DNA of 16,901 nt from Dehalococcoidales bacterium (GCA_016932435.1 JAFGCW010000007.1:1-16901); one strand, 5' to 3'; positions 1 through 7,413 are shown, counted from the stretch's first letter. Made by a program: numbers and translations. The notes: a model not told the origin generated them from the sequence alone.

Positions 1-1
1 C

Positions 2-109
2 GATAATCATGGTTTTAGCGTCTGTTTTAATATAGCTGCGATAACATCAATTGTCGTTACTTTAGCTTGTGCTTATTTCCTGAGAGACGGCAAGCAGCAG
101 ATGGTATAG
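2..109 (+). CDS. C-terminal end of a membrane transporter (partial)
   Basis: An open frame enters from the left edge and stops at TAG 107-109. It gives 35 residues: a hydrophobic stretch (Ile-Ala-Ala-Ile-Thr-Ser-Ile-Val-Val-Thr-Leu-Ala-Cys-Ala) followed by a short charged tail (Phe-Leu-Arg-Asp-Gly-Lys-Gln-Gln-Met-Val). One last transmembrane helix with a basic cytoplasmic tail is how major facilitator superfamily permeases commonly end, so that is the best guess, but too little is present to name a family. The frame is followed within 20 bases by a strong terminator hairpin, which supports it being a real gene end. Its start is outside the window. Confidence 0.5.
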   Translation, partial: DNHGFSVCFNIAAITSIVVTLACAYFLRDGKQQMV

Positions 110-127
110 AAGACATTCCTGGAAACA

Positions 128-171
128 AAAAACATACATAGGCCGAGTAGCTCAAACCTGTGTATGTTTTT
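128..171. terminator. Bidirectional rho-independent terminator
   Basis: Bases 128-142 pair with 157-171 in a 15-bp stem with a single G-U pair and a 14-nt loop. The left arm begins with a run of A and the right arm ends with a run of T, so the hairpin has a U-tract in either direction. It lies between the converging transporter tail (+) and zinc-ribbon gene (-), and probably ends both. Confidence 0.8.
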
Positions 172-188
172 CTCTTGTTCCGATTTAA

Positions 189-497
189 TTACTCGGCTTT
201 GATTTTATTGTAGCAGTCGCTGCAATAAACAGGTCGATCCTCACGAGGTTCGAAAGGTACTTCGGTTTCAGCTCCGCACTGAGCGCATATAACCTGGAAC
301 ATCTTTCTCGGTGCTCGGTATCCGCCGCCGTATCCACCATCGCCGTAACGTTGTGCTTTTCTTGCCTTGCGGCAGTCGGGGCACCGTTTAGGCTCATTCT
401 GGAAACCACGGGAGGCATAGAACTCCTGCTCTCCGGCGGTAAAGGTAAAATCCTGACCGCAATCTGAGCACTGGAGTGTTTTATCCTCGAAGCTCAA
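189..497 (-). CDS. Double zinc-ribbon protein (CxxC-type), TTG start
   Basis: This is a small soluble protein of 102 residues with two treble CxxC pairs: C10/C13 with C39/C42, then C71/C74 with C92/C95. A Gly/Tyr/Arg-rich linker (about 48-64) joins the two ribbons. The first ribbon with its AGEQEFYA and NEPKRCP motifs matches the 'probable zinc-ribbon' family (PF13451 type) that is frequent in Chloroflexota. Function is unknown; nucleic-acid or protein binding is likely. I chose TTG at 495-497 because a strong AAGAGAGGAGG lies 7 nt upstream and homologues, as I recall them, begin just before DKTL. An ATG at 540-542 would add 15 residues but has no ribosome binding site, and it would place this strong site inside the gene. 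Confidence 0.75.
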   Translation of the reverse strand: MSFEDKTLQCSDCGQDFTFTAGEQEFYASRGFQNEPKRCPDCRKARKAQRYGDGGYGGGYRAPRKMFQVICAQCGAETEVPFEPREDRPVYCSDCYNKIKAE

Positions 498-607
498 TGG
501 ATGACCTCCTCTCTTCAAAAATTTGGTTAGAGTCTTGGCCATCCAATACCTGGAATATTTGCATGTATTGAAGCGTATTTGACAACCTGATACTAAACCT
601 TAGAGAT

Positions 608-636
608 ATTATACGAAAAACATATTTGATATGCAA
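608..636 (-). promoter_or_regulatory. Sigma-70-like promoter of the zinc-ribbon gene
   Basis: On the minus strand TTGCAT (631-636) and a perfect TATAAT (608-613) are separated by 17 bp. Transcription would begin near 601, leaving an untranslated leader of about 100 nt before the TTG start at 497. The length of that leader leaves room for post-transcriptional control, but I see no clear hairpin in it. Confidence 0.5.
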
Positions 637-672
637 TATACCTAAATTAGTTTATCAAGAGAATTATTGACT

Positions 673-909
673 TCAACCCAGTTCTTTAGCGGAAGCTGAC
701 CTGGAGACAATTACCATAGAGATTATATCTTTTCCGCGTGAACTGACGCCACAGTGATTGTATATAATATCTTCAATCACAATATTATCAGGTTGTGCTT
801 TCAGCCATGAGTTAACAGCTTCCTGGAAATCTACAACTTCATTATTGTATTCGGCACTGGTGAATACCATTACTTCGGTGTTAGTTGCCTTTAGCGGTTT
901 GCTGAACAT
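673..909 (-). CDS. Small conserved hypothetical protein, Cse60-like
   Basis: A 78-residue protein starts at ATG 907-909 with a clear AGGAGG site 8 nt upstream. It has no signal peptide or membrane segment. The layout is a beta strand (VMVFTS), a helix with the pattern FQEAVNSWLKAQ, a second strand (IVIEDIIYNHCGV) and a last strand (DIISMVIVSR). This order and spacing resembles the Cse60-type small proteins (known from Bacillus sporulation), which use strand-helix-strand-strand with a conserved 'NxWL' style helix. The resemblance is by eye only, and no catalytic residues are evident. It is transcribed alone from a near-consensus promoter at 950-978. Confidence 0.65.
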   Translation of the reverse strand: MFSKPLKATNTEVMVFTSAEYNNEVVDFQEAVNSWLKAQPDNIVIEDIIYNHCGVSSRGKDIISMVIVSRSASAKELG

Positions 910-949
910 TGTTCTCCTCCTGTATTCAGTAAATTATCTTTGAATTCTG

Positions 950-978
950 AGTTTAGTTACTATCGAGAATAATGTCAA
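950..978 (-). promoter_or_regulatory. Near-consensus sigma-70 promoter
   Basis: On the minus strand a perfect -35 box TTGACA (973-978) is followed after exactly 17 bp by TAAACT (950-955). It drives the 78-residue gene at 673-909. The predicted start of transcription is near 943, giving a leader of about 34 nt that contains the AGGAGG ribosome site. Confidence 0.6.
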
Positions 979-1014
979 GGGATAGATCTGCAATTTATCA
1001 CCATAGGAATTATC

Positions 1015-2292
1015 CTAATCTAAAGGATTTAAAACACGTCCGACGAAGAGAACTGCACCTGTTTCGATATCACGGATGAGGAAGATGAAGGGATGGTCGA
1101 TAGTGACTTTAACAGGATCAACAGGGGCTGATGTAAGTTTCATATCTACAGCAGTCGCTGCGGCTGCTTCCGTACCTGATTCATCTACCGAGACGAACGT
1201 CTTGTGTATCACCTGGTCAATGTACAATCCCGGCTGACCGATCATCCCCGAAAAATCGGCACCGGAACCGAAAGCGACAGGCATACCCATCGCTGAGAGA
1301 GTCTCTCTCATCATGAATTCAGACTCGAATTCGAATTTTGGCATGGACAGAGTGACTTGAATTTTTTCCAGGTTCCTGATGATCTCATCAGCTTTTTCAG
1401 CGGTTAATTGTTCTTCGAATGACTCATACTGTCCCGAATCAGGCAGCAGGATGATCATGGAGAGTTCACCGCCATCATATAACGATTCCACGGCCTGATA
1501 GCCGTCTCCAGCAGTGTATCCCAATGACTCCGTCTGTTTCATCATGCGAACGTTTACATCTTCACCGGTCAGCAGGTAGAACGGGCTGTCTGAAGTCAAG
1601 CTTTCTTCAAACTGGTATTGCCATGCAGCGTTGAAGTAGATAGCGTTGGTAAGTACCAGTCTTGTCATCGCATCTAGCTGTCCCGGAGGAATAAGATCCT
1701 GAATACGTTCTTCCGTTTCATCGCTGACCCAGTCATTGATCGTTACGCGTGCCTTCTCTGTCTCACCGATGAAATCAACGACTCTCAGTCCGGCTCCATA
1801 GTTTTCCGCGAGCGTATCGAGGAATACCGGAAGGAACGTGAAATCTTTCTGTCCCCAGATAGCGTTGACGATATTGAGTCGGAAACCTTCATCATCTTTT
1901 CCTTTGGCACCTTCTCCCCGTTTATTGAGTTCCATATCAAGATAGTTAAACGCGGGATGAAGCTTTTCCTGTGAAAGGTCGAAGTGAAGTGTGTCAGCCA
2001 TTTGCGTGGCGGTTTCACCCCGGGCACCGGCGTAGGTCATTGCCAAAGCTATTGAAATACTGTAGGGCGAATAAAAGACGTTCCCATCTTCACTTTTGAG
2101 TGCCTGGAAAAGGTTGTAAGCAAAGGCGGTATTCCCGTCAACCAGGATATCTTCGTCGGTTGAACTGACAGAAGGAGAAGATATTCTTTCTTTGTCTGAC
2201 TGTATCAGTCCGGCTGATGCAGTACCGGTACAACCTGCGAGCGGCAGTACCAGTGATAGAGCAATCAGCATGGATACGATTATTTTTTTCAT
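1015..2292 (-). CDS. Secreted lipoprotein serpin (serine protease inhibitor)
   Basis: Serpins trap serine or cysteine proteases by inserting a cleaved reactive loop into a beta sheet. The 425-residue product starts at ATG 2290-2292, preceded by GGGAGG; an upstream in-frame ATG at 2323-2325 lacks a site. Residues 1-21 form a lipoprotein signal with lipobox L-A-G-C, so the protein should be anchored outside the membrane. The serpin fold then fills the protein, including the breach/shutter motif LTNAIYFNAAW. The C-terminal signature HPFIFLIRDIETGAVLFVGRV-like segment is present. The hinge reads G373-T-E-A-A-A-A-T-A, the small-residue pattern of inhibitory members. By standard loop numbering the scissile bond is about T387-S388 (inferred). 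It has its own promoter and no obvious operon partner. Confidence 0.95.
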   Translation of the reverse strand: MKKIIVSMLIALSLVLPLAGCTGTASAGLIQSDKERISSPSVSSTDEDILVDGNTAFAYNLFQALKSEDGNVFYSPYSISIALAMTYAGARGETATQMADTLHFDLSQEKLHPAFNYLDMELNKRGEGAKGKDDEGFRLNIVNAIWGQKDFTFLPVFLDTLAENYGAGLRVVDFIGETEKARVTINDWVSDETEERIQDLIPPGQLDAMTRLVLTNAIYFNAAWQYQFEESLTSDSPFYLLTGEDVNVRMMKQTESLGYTAGDGYQAVESLYDGGELSMIILLPDSGQYESFEEQLTAEKADEIIRNLEKIQVTLSMPKFEFESEFMMRETLSAMGMPVAFGSGADFSGMIGQPGLYIDQVIHKTFVSVDESGTEAAAATAVDMKLTSAPVDPVKVTIDHPFIFLIRDIETGAVLFVGRVLNPLD

Positions 2293-2324
2293 CTTGTTTC
2301 CTCCCGGCATTTTCATATTCACCA

Positions 2325-2330
2325 ATTATA
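2325..2330 (-). promoter_or_regulatory. -10 box of the serpin gene
   Basis: A perfect TATAAT on the minus strand lies 33 bp upstream of the chosen serpin start. No good -35 box is visible at 16-18 bp, so only the -10 element is supported. Transcription would start near 2318, consistent with translation from 2292 rather than from 2325. Confidence 0.35.
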
Positions 2331-2404
2331 ACGTACAGAACCGGTTTTGGTTAGGAGGATGTTTAAAATATGGAAATAAGGAATCATACAATTTCAAAGA
2401 TGAG

Positions 2405-2563
2405 TTATCTCATAGAGAAAAGACGCCAGATAATTAAGAGAACCGGAGGAATCAGTAATGAAGTATATATTATAGTAACCAGACTTGCTCCGCAAAGTGT
2501 TGCTATCACGGCGATGATATTACCTGCAATAACATAGAATATAGTATCTTTTTTAGAAAACAT
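2405..2563 (-). CDS. Possible 52-residue two-helix membrane protein
   Basis: A short minus-strand frame begins at ATG 2561-2563 with MFSKKDTIF and ends at TAA 2405-2407. A basic N-terminus is followed by two hydrophobic segments (about residues 9-31 and 33-46) separated by a Tyr-Thr-Ser turn, and the C-terminus is WRLFSMR, also basic. There is no clear ribosome binding site. A TATGAT box lies only 8 nt upstream of the ATG, with TTGAGT 19 bp before that, so the message could be leaderless. It fills an otherwise empty 374-bp gap between the serpin and tatA. I do not recognise it. A random frame of this length is possible, but the hydrophobic pattern and flanking charges look like a genuine small membrane protein. 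Confidence 0.4.
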   Translation of the reverse strand: MFSKKDTIFYVIAGNIIAVIATLCGASLVTIIYTSLLIPPVLLIIWRLFSMR

Positions 2564-2666
2564 TTCTACGGATCATAGACGCTTTAATCGACGTATACTC
2601 AATACTACAGTTACTCGTTTTTCTCAGTAAACTGTGAGTACAATGATATTTCTTTATCGGATGTCG

Positions 2667-2858
2667 TTATGTTTTTTCTTTGGTTTTGTTATCGGTAGTT
2701 TTTTGTTTTTCGGATGGTTCATCTTGTAATGATTTTTTAAACTCATATATTGCCCGGCCTATCGATTTTCCTGCCTGGGGCAGTTTCCCGACCCCGAAGA
2801 TAAAGAGTACTACAACAAGTATAAGTACAATTTCCCAGGGTCCCAGACGAGACAGCAT
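2667..2858 (-). CDS. tatA: Twin-arginine translocase subunit TatA/TatE
   Basis: TatA proteins oligomerise in the membrane to let folded Tat substrates pass. The 63-residue product has the family's order: a short N-terminus with Gly-Pro-Trp-Glu, one transmembrane helix (about residues 8-22), the hinge Phe-Gly (FIFGVGKLPQ), an amphipathic helix (AGKSIGRAIYEFKKSL) and a short charged tail rich in Lys and Glu. Length is normal for a minimal TatA. The ATG at 2856-2858 has CAGGAGTG just upstream. No tatC is in the window. It lies 46 bp behind the CLC gene on the same strand and may be co-transcribed with it. TatA versus TatB cannot be fully separated, but the short tail favours TatA/E. Confidence 0.9.
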   Translation of the reverse strand: MLSRLGPWEIVLILVVVLFIFGVGKLPQAGKSIGRAIYEFKKSLQDEPSEKQKTTDNKTKEKT

Positions 2859-2904
2859 TTTTCACTCCTGTATTATTGAACTACATACATTACCGAGGTG
2901 GTAG

Positions 2905-4653
2905 TTATCGGGCTTCGGCTCTTTTCATTTTCCTGAGAGTCCGGCGATAGGCTTTAATGATATCCTGACGACTCAATAGACCGATAATGTGATACCCGTC
3001 GTTTTCACTGACAACGGGGATCCGTCCATATTCATCATCGGTAGCTCCAAGGACTCTCTCAAGCGACTGTTCCGGATAGGCTACGAATGGTGAACGGGTG
3101 GCAATATCAGCTACCGTCAGTCCATTTTCCTCTTCACCGAGGTGACGTTCGACATCCGTCATCGTAACTATCCCGAATAAAGTATCTTTGTCGTCCACTA
3201 CAGGGAAACCATGAGAGCCGGTTTTCTGGAATAACTTCATTAATTCGCGAACCTTAAGCGTTGTGGGGACTGTCTGAAAATCAGTTGTCATTGCTTCTTT
3301 CGCTTTGATAGTTCTCATAACATCGGATACTTCTTCACGGCCGATATCAACGCCACGCCGGAGAAGTTTCAGCGTGTAGATAGATTCCTTGCTGAGATGA
3401 CGGGCAAGGACAGTGCTGATACCGACCGAAATCATCACGGGAAGGATAATCGAGTAAGCTCCTGTCATCTCGAATATTATAAGGATAGCCGAGAAGGGCG
3501 CTCTTGCTGCTGCTGAAAAGACTGCCGCCATTGCAACCACACCATAGGCTGCAGGAGAAGCAGCGATATCGGGGAAAAACCCGTTGATTATCATACCAAA
3601 AGCGGTCCCCAGCATTGCTCCCAGGAACAACGAGGGAGCGAATACACCACCGCTGCCACCACTGCCAATGGTAATAGAAGTAGCCAGTATCTTCAATCCA
3701 AAAAGTATCAATAAGCCATTAAGCGCCAGTTGTCCGGAAAGGGCATTCTGGATACCTTCATAACCAACTCCGAAAAGGTCTTTGCTATAAAGGCCTATAA
3801 CACCTATCAGTAGACCACCGGCTACCGGCTTCAGGTATTCCGGGAACTTCACCTTATCGAAAATATCTTCGAACCAGTATAATATTTTCGTGAAGAAGAT
3901 ACCGGTTACGGCAGCAAGAACACCCAGTATGGCATAAAAACCGATTTCCCACGGACTGCTGATACTGAATTCCGGGACAATAAATGCCCTGGCTGTTCCC
4001 AGGAAACCATGAGCGACATAGTCTGCAATTACCGAGCTTATTACAACGTATGACAATCTGTGTGTCACGACACGACCAAGAATTACTTCCATGGCAAAAA
4101 GCACACCCGCTATAGGAGCGTTGAAGGTCGCTGAAATACCGCCGGCGGCACCGCAGGCAACCATGGTAACTACACTTTCTTCAGGGAGTTTAAACCACTG
4201 GGCGATAGTTGAACCGGCAGAAGCGCCAATCTGGACGATCGGTCCTTCACGACCGACCGATCCACCGCTGCCGATACATATAGCGGAAGCCAGAGACTTG
4301 ATAATGGCCACGCGTGGTCGGATACGACCGCCTTTCATCGCAACTGCTTCCATTACTTCAGGGACGCCATGTCCTTTAGCCTCCCGTGCAAAGTAATATA
4401 TCATCGGTCCGACAATCAGTCCTCCTACCGCCGGAATGATAAGAATGTAATAATCGCCAAGAAATGACAGAAGATTTCCACCGCTATCGAAAAACAAGGT
4501 CTGAAAGTTGTTGATAAGCCAGCGGAATCCAACAGCACCTAGTCCGGCTATCACACCGATAAGGACCGAAAGTCCCAGTCCAGTGACTACTTCCGATGAG
4601 CCCAGTCTTTTTATGATATCCCGTATTTGTGTAAGTCCTTGATCGTCTGCCAT
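2905..4653 (-). CDS. CLC-family chloride channel/transporter with two CBS domains
   Basis: CLC proteins move chloride (or exchange it for protons) across the membrane. The 582-residue protein has the full membrane domain (about 20-440) followed by a CBS pair (about 450-575). Visible signatures are GHGVP (94-98), GREGP (134-138, with gating glutamate E136) and GGSGGVFAPSLFLGA. Two positions differ from the E. coli antiporter: the site of Ser107 in GSGIP is His95, and the site of the proton glutamate Glu203 is Val190 (in LFAMEV). The latter is the state found in eukaryotic CLC channels, so channel-like rather than H+-coupled behaviour is possible. The CBS pair suggests nucleotide control. The ATG has no clear ribosome site; the gene starts 32 bp after its upstream neighbour, so coupling is possible. 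Confidence 0.93.
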   Translation of the reverse strand: MADDQGLTQIRDIIKRLGSSEVVTGLGLSVLIGVIAGLGAVGFRWLINNFQTLFFDSGGNLLSFLGDYYILIIPAVGGLIVGPMIYYFAREAKGHGVPEVMEAVAMKGGRIRPRVAIIKSLASAICIGSGGSVGREGPIVQIGASAGSTIAQWFKLPEESVVTMVACGAAGGISATFNAPIAGVLFAMEVILGRVVTHRLSYVVISSVIADYVAHGFLGTARAFIVPEFSISSPWEIGFYAILGVLAAVTGIFFTKILYWFEDIFDKVKFPEYLKPVAGGLLIGVIGLYSKDLFGVGYEGIQNALSGQLALNGLLILFGLKILATSITIGSGGSGGVFAPSLFLGAMLGTAFGMIINGFFPDIAASPAAYGVVAMAAVFSAAARAPFSAILIIFEMTGAYSIILPVMISVGISTVLARHLSKESIYTLKLLRRGVDIGREEVSDVMRTIKAKEAMTTDFQTVPTTLKVRELMKLFQKTGSHGFPVVDDKDTLFGIVTMTDVERHLGEEENGLTVADIATRSPFVAYPEQSLERVLGATDDEYGRIPVVSENDGYHIIGLLSRQDIIKAYRRTLRKMKRAEAR

Positions 4654-4685
4654 AGGTTATTTTTACAGCTTGTTATTCTCTTCAT

Positions 4686-5057
4686 TCAGTTCTTTATCAC
4701 TGATCTTGACTTCTTAAGTTCGAATGCGTATTTCAACTTTGAAGTGATGCAATCCTCACATTTTTTTAGATAAGCGTATAATTTTATCGTTTCATCATCT
4801 CCCGGTCTGCCGACGAATGACTGGAGTAACTGACCGAAATACTTCATTCGGCATACATCTACGGCAATCAGGTCAAGTCCTGAACCATTATCATCCGCAG
4901 CAGTAGTATGAAGAGGGCAATTCGAACATATTTCATTGAGTTGTAACTCCAGATTAACATCCGGATCCATGAAACTTCTGGTAAACTCTCTGGTGAATCC
5001 ATTCACAAAAAGCGGTTTCAAGAGTTTTGTTACACCTGTGATAAATTTATGCGTCAT
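4686..5057 (-). CDS. Unknown Cys-rich protein with two CxxC motifs
   Basis: I do not recognise this 123-residue protein. It has five cysteines: C44-x-x-C47, C69 and C100-x-x-C103. This arrangement could hold a metal ion or an iron-sulphur cluster, but neither is shown. The N-terminus has a mildly amphipathic stretch without a true signal peptide, and the C-terminus is Lys-rich. Its ATG overlaps the end of the upstream gene by 11 bases and follows AGGAAATC, so the two are very probably translated together. The CLC gene starts 32 bp downstream on the same strand. The tight arrangement suggests one operon of RAM-like protein, Cys-rich protein and channel, though a functional link is only inferred. 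Confidence 0.6.
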   Translation of the reverse strand: MTHKFITGVTKLLKPLFVNGFTREFTRSFMDPDVNLELQLNEICSNCPLHTTAADDNGSGLDLIAVDVCRMKYFGQLLQSFVGRPGDDETIKLYAYLKKCEDCITSKLKYAFELKKSRSVIKN

Positions 5058-5451
5058 TTGATTTCCTGTTTCTTTTCCGTCCGTGATTATCTATTTTCGC
5101 AGCAATACCTGTCGAAAGATCCGGAAGAATATTATCAATCGAAGGATCATTACGATTGGTGGTATCCTTACCGTCCATACTGAGATAAACGGTAAGGTCC
5201 TTGACTCCCTCTATCATTCTGATACCGAAAAGTATCATCTCTGCCATAGCTGACGGATTTTCAGCTTCGAGACAGGCAATGACAGGATGAGGTCCATTGA
5301 TTACGTCGGCTACGATGACTTCCGGTCTTTGCCGTAGTTCGGTCGTTATTTTCTTGACATCTTTTCGGATAGCATCAATAAGTACGTATGCTCGCATGAG
5401 AGGGATAGCGCTCCATATATCAAGTGTAATCCGGATTGTTCGGAAATCCAT
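5047..5451 (-). CDS. Stand-alone RAM (Lrp/AsnC ligand-binding-like) domain protein
   Basis: Residues about 19-95 follow the beta-alpha-beta-beta-alpha-beta pattern of the Lrp/AsnC effector domain: a strand starting MRAYVLIDAI, a helix (KDVKKITTELRQ), strands with VIVADVINGPHPVIACLEA, a second helix (SAMAEMILFGIRMI) and a final strand (VKDLTVYLSMDG). No DNA-binding helix-turn-helix precedes it, so if the assignment is right it is a stand-alone effector-binding or oligomerisation module. The tail (100-134) is basic and low-complexity. The ATG at 5449-5451 lacks a clear ribosome site; a second ATG at 5395-5397 would begin exactly at the domain and is a fair alternative. Its end overlaps the Cys-rich gene. 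Confidence 0.6.
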   Translation of the reverse strand: MDFRTIRITLDIWSAIPLMRAYVLIDAIRKDVKKITTELRQRPEVIVADVINGPHPVIACLEAENPSAMAEMILFGIRMIEGVKDLTVYLSMDGKDTTNRNDPSIDNILPDLSTGIAAKIDNHGRKRNRKSNDA

Positions 5452-5461
5452 CAGCCATTGT

Positions 5462-5601
5462 TACGAATGAATTTCTTATCCGGCGGACTCGTACTATCCA
5501 GAACGTACGAATTAATTGCGTTAAAGTCGTATTAAAAGCGTACAGGAATACGATGCGCCGGATAACAATCGTATGGTATGATTTGCTTGCAGGATACGAA
5601 T
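5462..5601. promoter_or_regulatory. Promoter/operator region with TACGAAT heptamers
   Basis: This gap separates the minus-strand RAM-like gene from the plus-strand response regulator. TACGAAT occurs at 5462-5468, 5506-5512 and 5595-5601. A related inverted pair, TCGTATT (5527-5533) and AATACGA (5547-5553), has 7-bp perfect arms. An extended -10 sequence, TGG-TATGAT, ends at 5582 and would start transcription near 5589, just before the GTG start of the regulator. Heptamer clusters are typical of NarL-type regulator sites, so autoregulation is a reasonable inference. Confidence 0.4.
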
Positions 5602-6261
5602 GTGAATATAACGAAAGTTCTTATTGCTGATGACCACTCGACGTTTTCTGAAGGATTGCAACGCGTTCTTAGTGAAGAACAGGATATGCAGGTAGTCGGG
5701 GTAGCACGTAATGGCGAACAAGCCGTAACACTGGCAAAACAGCTAAAGCCGGATATCGTTATTATGGATATTGCGATGCCGGTGCTGAATGGCATCGAGG
5801 CGACCAAGCAGATTAAAGAAGTTCTCCCAAAAACTGCGGTGCTGGTACTCAGTGCCTACGGGTATGCTCCTTATGTATTTTCAGTCCTTGAAGCAGGTGT
5901 CGGTGGCTATCTTTTAAAAAACGTCCCGATGCGGGAACTAATCCGTGCGATTAGATCTCTACGCGATGGCGAATCTGTTTTCGATCAGGAAGTTGCGGAA
6001 AAAGTATTAAGGAACCTGGCTAAGAGCTGGCGTGGTGGTCTGGCTACCTCAAATCAGCTGAAGCCGAGGGAACTCGAGGTTATCAGACTCGGGGCGAAAG
6101 GACTTTCGAATGACGAGATCGCTGAAGAACTTAATATCAGTCCTCGGACCGTTCAAACACATTTCACCCATATTTTCACCAAGCTGGAGGTCGGTTCACG
6201 GCTTGAAGCGATCCTGAGATGCCTGAAGGAAGGATGGCTCTTGCTTGACGATCTTCCTTAA
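5602..6261 (+). CDS. NarL/FixJ-type response regulator
   Basis: This is a DNA-binding response regulator paired with the histidine kinase that follows. The 219-residue protein has a receiver domain (about 4-120) with the acidic pair D10-D11, phospho-acceptor D56 in VIMDIAMP, a Ser/Ala switch position in VLVLSAYG and the lysine in YLLKN. A LuxR-type helix-turn-helix follows (about 150-212: KPRELEVIRLGAKGLSNDEIA-type start, then ISPRTVQTH). I start it at GTG 5602-5604, which has GCAGGA 7 nt upstream. An ATG 24 bases earlier lacks a site and would overlap the predicted -10 box. Its stop overlaps the kinase start codon by one base (TAATG), so the two are coupled. Confidence 0.93.
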   Translation: MNITKVLIADDHSTFSEGLQRVLSEEQDMQVVGVARNGEQAVTLAKQLKPDIVIMDIAMPVLNGIEATKQIKEVLPKTAVLVLSAYGYAPYVFSVLEAGVGGYLLKNVPMRELIRAIRSLRDGESVFDQEVAEKVLRNLAKSWRGGLATSNQLKPRELEVIRLGAKGLSNDEIAEELNISPRTVQTHFTHIFTKLEVGSRLEAILRCLKEGWLLLDDLP

Positions 6262-7346
6262 TGTTACAGGTGAATCATATGCAAAGTCGTTTCAATGTCT
6301 GGCAGCAACTAATTACCAAGCCACGGAACATTCGAAAAAGATATCTCGGAACCGGTATATTTCTTTCGATGCTTATCCTGCTGCTGTATTACATCGGCGA
6401 TGGAATCAAGATCGGTGCGACCGGAAGTCTGGCTTCTTTTCTTCAGGGAGGAGCCTATCATGAACTCGTTCTTCTACTGTTTTCCGGTATTATCGTTTAT
6501 ATCGCTCTTACCCTGAGGATTATAGTCGCTCTTTGTTTTTCACTTATCGGTTTTTTCGTTATTTTACCTCACGCCCTGTTAATACCTGCATATCCGGATC
6601 CTATTTACCGTATCCTTTCGTGGTTGACAATTAATATACTACTGGCACTCGTCATCGGCATCGTAATTAACGCAAGGGAACGCCAGAAGATATACCTGAG
6701 GGATATAGTAAATACGCAGGAGCAAGAACGTCACAGGTTGTCACGCGAACTCCATGATGATACTGCCCAGGAACTAATTGACGTAGGGCATGATATAGAT
6801 GAGATACTGGAAACACGCGGGGGACTTCCTGCGGGAGTAAAGCTTAGCCTGCAAAACTTGCGAAAGAGTATTGATGAAATACTGGAAAAGACGAGGAGGG
6901 CTATACAAGGGCTACAGCCACCACTTCTTGAAGAAGTGGGTATTAAACCGGCTTTATTATGGCTGTGCGGCAGTCTTGCCGAAGAGACCGGAATAGAGAT
7001 TGAACCTGATATTGATTTTCCCGAAGACAGCCTGACACAGGAAATCAAAATCGTTCTTTTCAGAGTTACCCAGGAAGCATTGAATAATATAAAGAAACAC
7101 TCTCAGGCAGAAAAAGTCGAGGTTTTATTGGGAGTTACAGAAGGGAAAGTAGGAATGACAATCAAGGACGACGGTGTGGGTTTTACCCCGGTCGGGAGAG
7201 GTAAGTTACTTTCGCGAGGAAAATATGGATTAGCGGGTCTGCAGGAACGGGTTGAATTGATAAATGGTTCTTTTAATCTACGTTCCAAACACGGTGAAGG
7301 TACTGAGATAAAGGTAGAGATACCATTGTCGAACACTGTCGCATGA
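6261..7346 (+). CDS. Membrane sensor histidine kinase, HisKA_3 type
   Basis: This is the likely partner kinase of the preceding regulator. The 361-residue protein has about four transmembrane helices (near 31-46, 68-85, 87-110 and 121-137) and no large extracellular sensor domain, so it may sense a membrane or intramembrane signal. It then has a HisKA_3 dimerisation helix with the phospho-histidine H165 in SRELHDDTAQ, and a HATPase domain with the N box (N275, N276), DDGVGF (303-308) and GLAGLQER (323-330). All key residues are present. The first ATG shares its A with the regulator's stop codon. A second ATG at 6279 has ACAGGTGA in front and may be the real start. It is followed by a strong terminator hairpin. 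Confidence 0.93.
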   Translation: MLQVNHMQSRFNVWQQLITKPRNIRKRYLGTGIFLSMLILLLYYIGDGIKIGATGSLASFLQGGAYHELVLLLFSGIIVYIALTLRIIVALCFSLIGFFVILPHALLIPAYPDPIYRILSWLTINILLALVIGIVINARERQKIYLRDIVNTQEQERHRLSRELHDDTAQELIDVGHDIDEILETRGGLPAGVKLSLQNLRKSIDEILEKTRRAIQGLQPPLLEEVGIKPALLWLCGSLAEETGIEIEPDIDFPEDSLTQEIKIVLFRVTQEALNNIKKHSQAEKVEVLLGVTEGKVGMTIKDDGVGFTPVGRGKLLSRGKYGLAGLQERVELINGSFNLRSKHGEGTEIKVEIPLSNTVA

Positions 7347-7357
7347 AGTATGCAGGT

Positions 7358-7394
7358 AAAAAAGCAGCCGTTCATCCATATGAACGGCTGCTTT
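7358..7394. terminator. Strong terminator between kinase and dehydratase genes
   Basis: Bases 7361-7375 and 7380-7394 form a perfect 15-bp stem with a 4-nt loop (CCAT). Six A residues at 7358-7363 give a U-run on the minus strand, so it is strongest for the dehydratase gene ending at 7414. The right arm's TTT also serves the kinase gene. Confidence 0.9.
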
Positions 7395-7413
7395 AATTGA
7401 TCAACCAGATGAA

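Noticed and set aside
2370..2537. Plus-strand 55-residue frame with AGGAGG 11 nt upstream
   Set aside because: The spacing is too long, the composition is not protein-like, and it is antisense to the more convincing hydrophobic minus-strand frame.
2626..2641. Inverted repeat CTCAGT...ACTGTGAG as tatA terminator
   Set aside because: The arms need a bulge, and the T-run is on the wrong side for the minus-strand gene.
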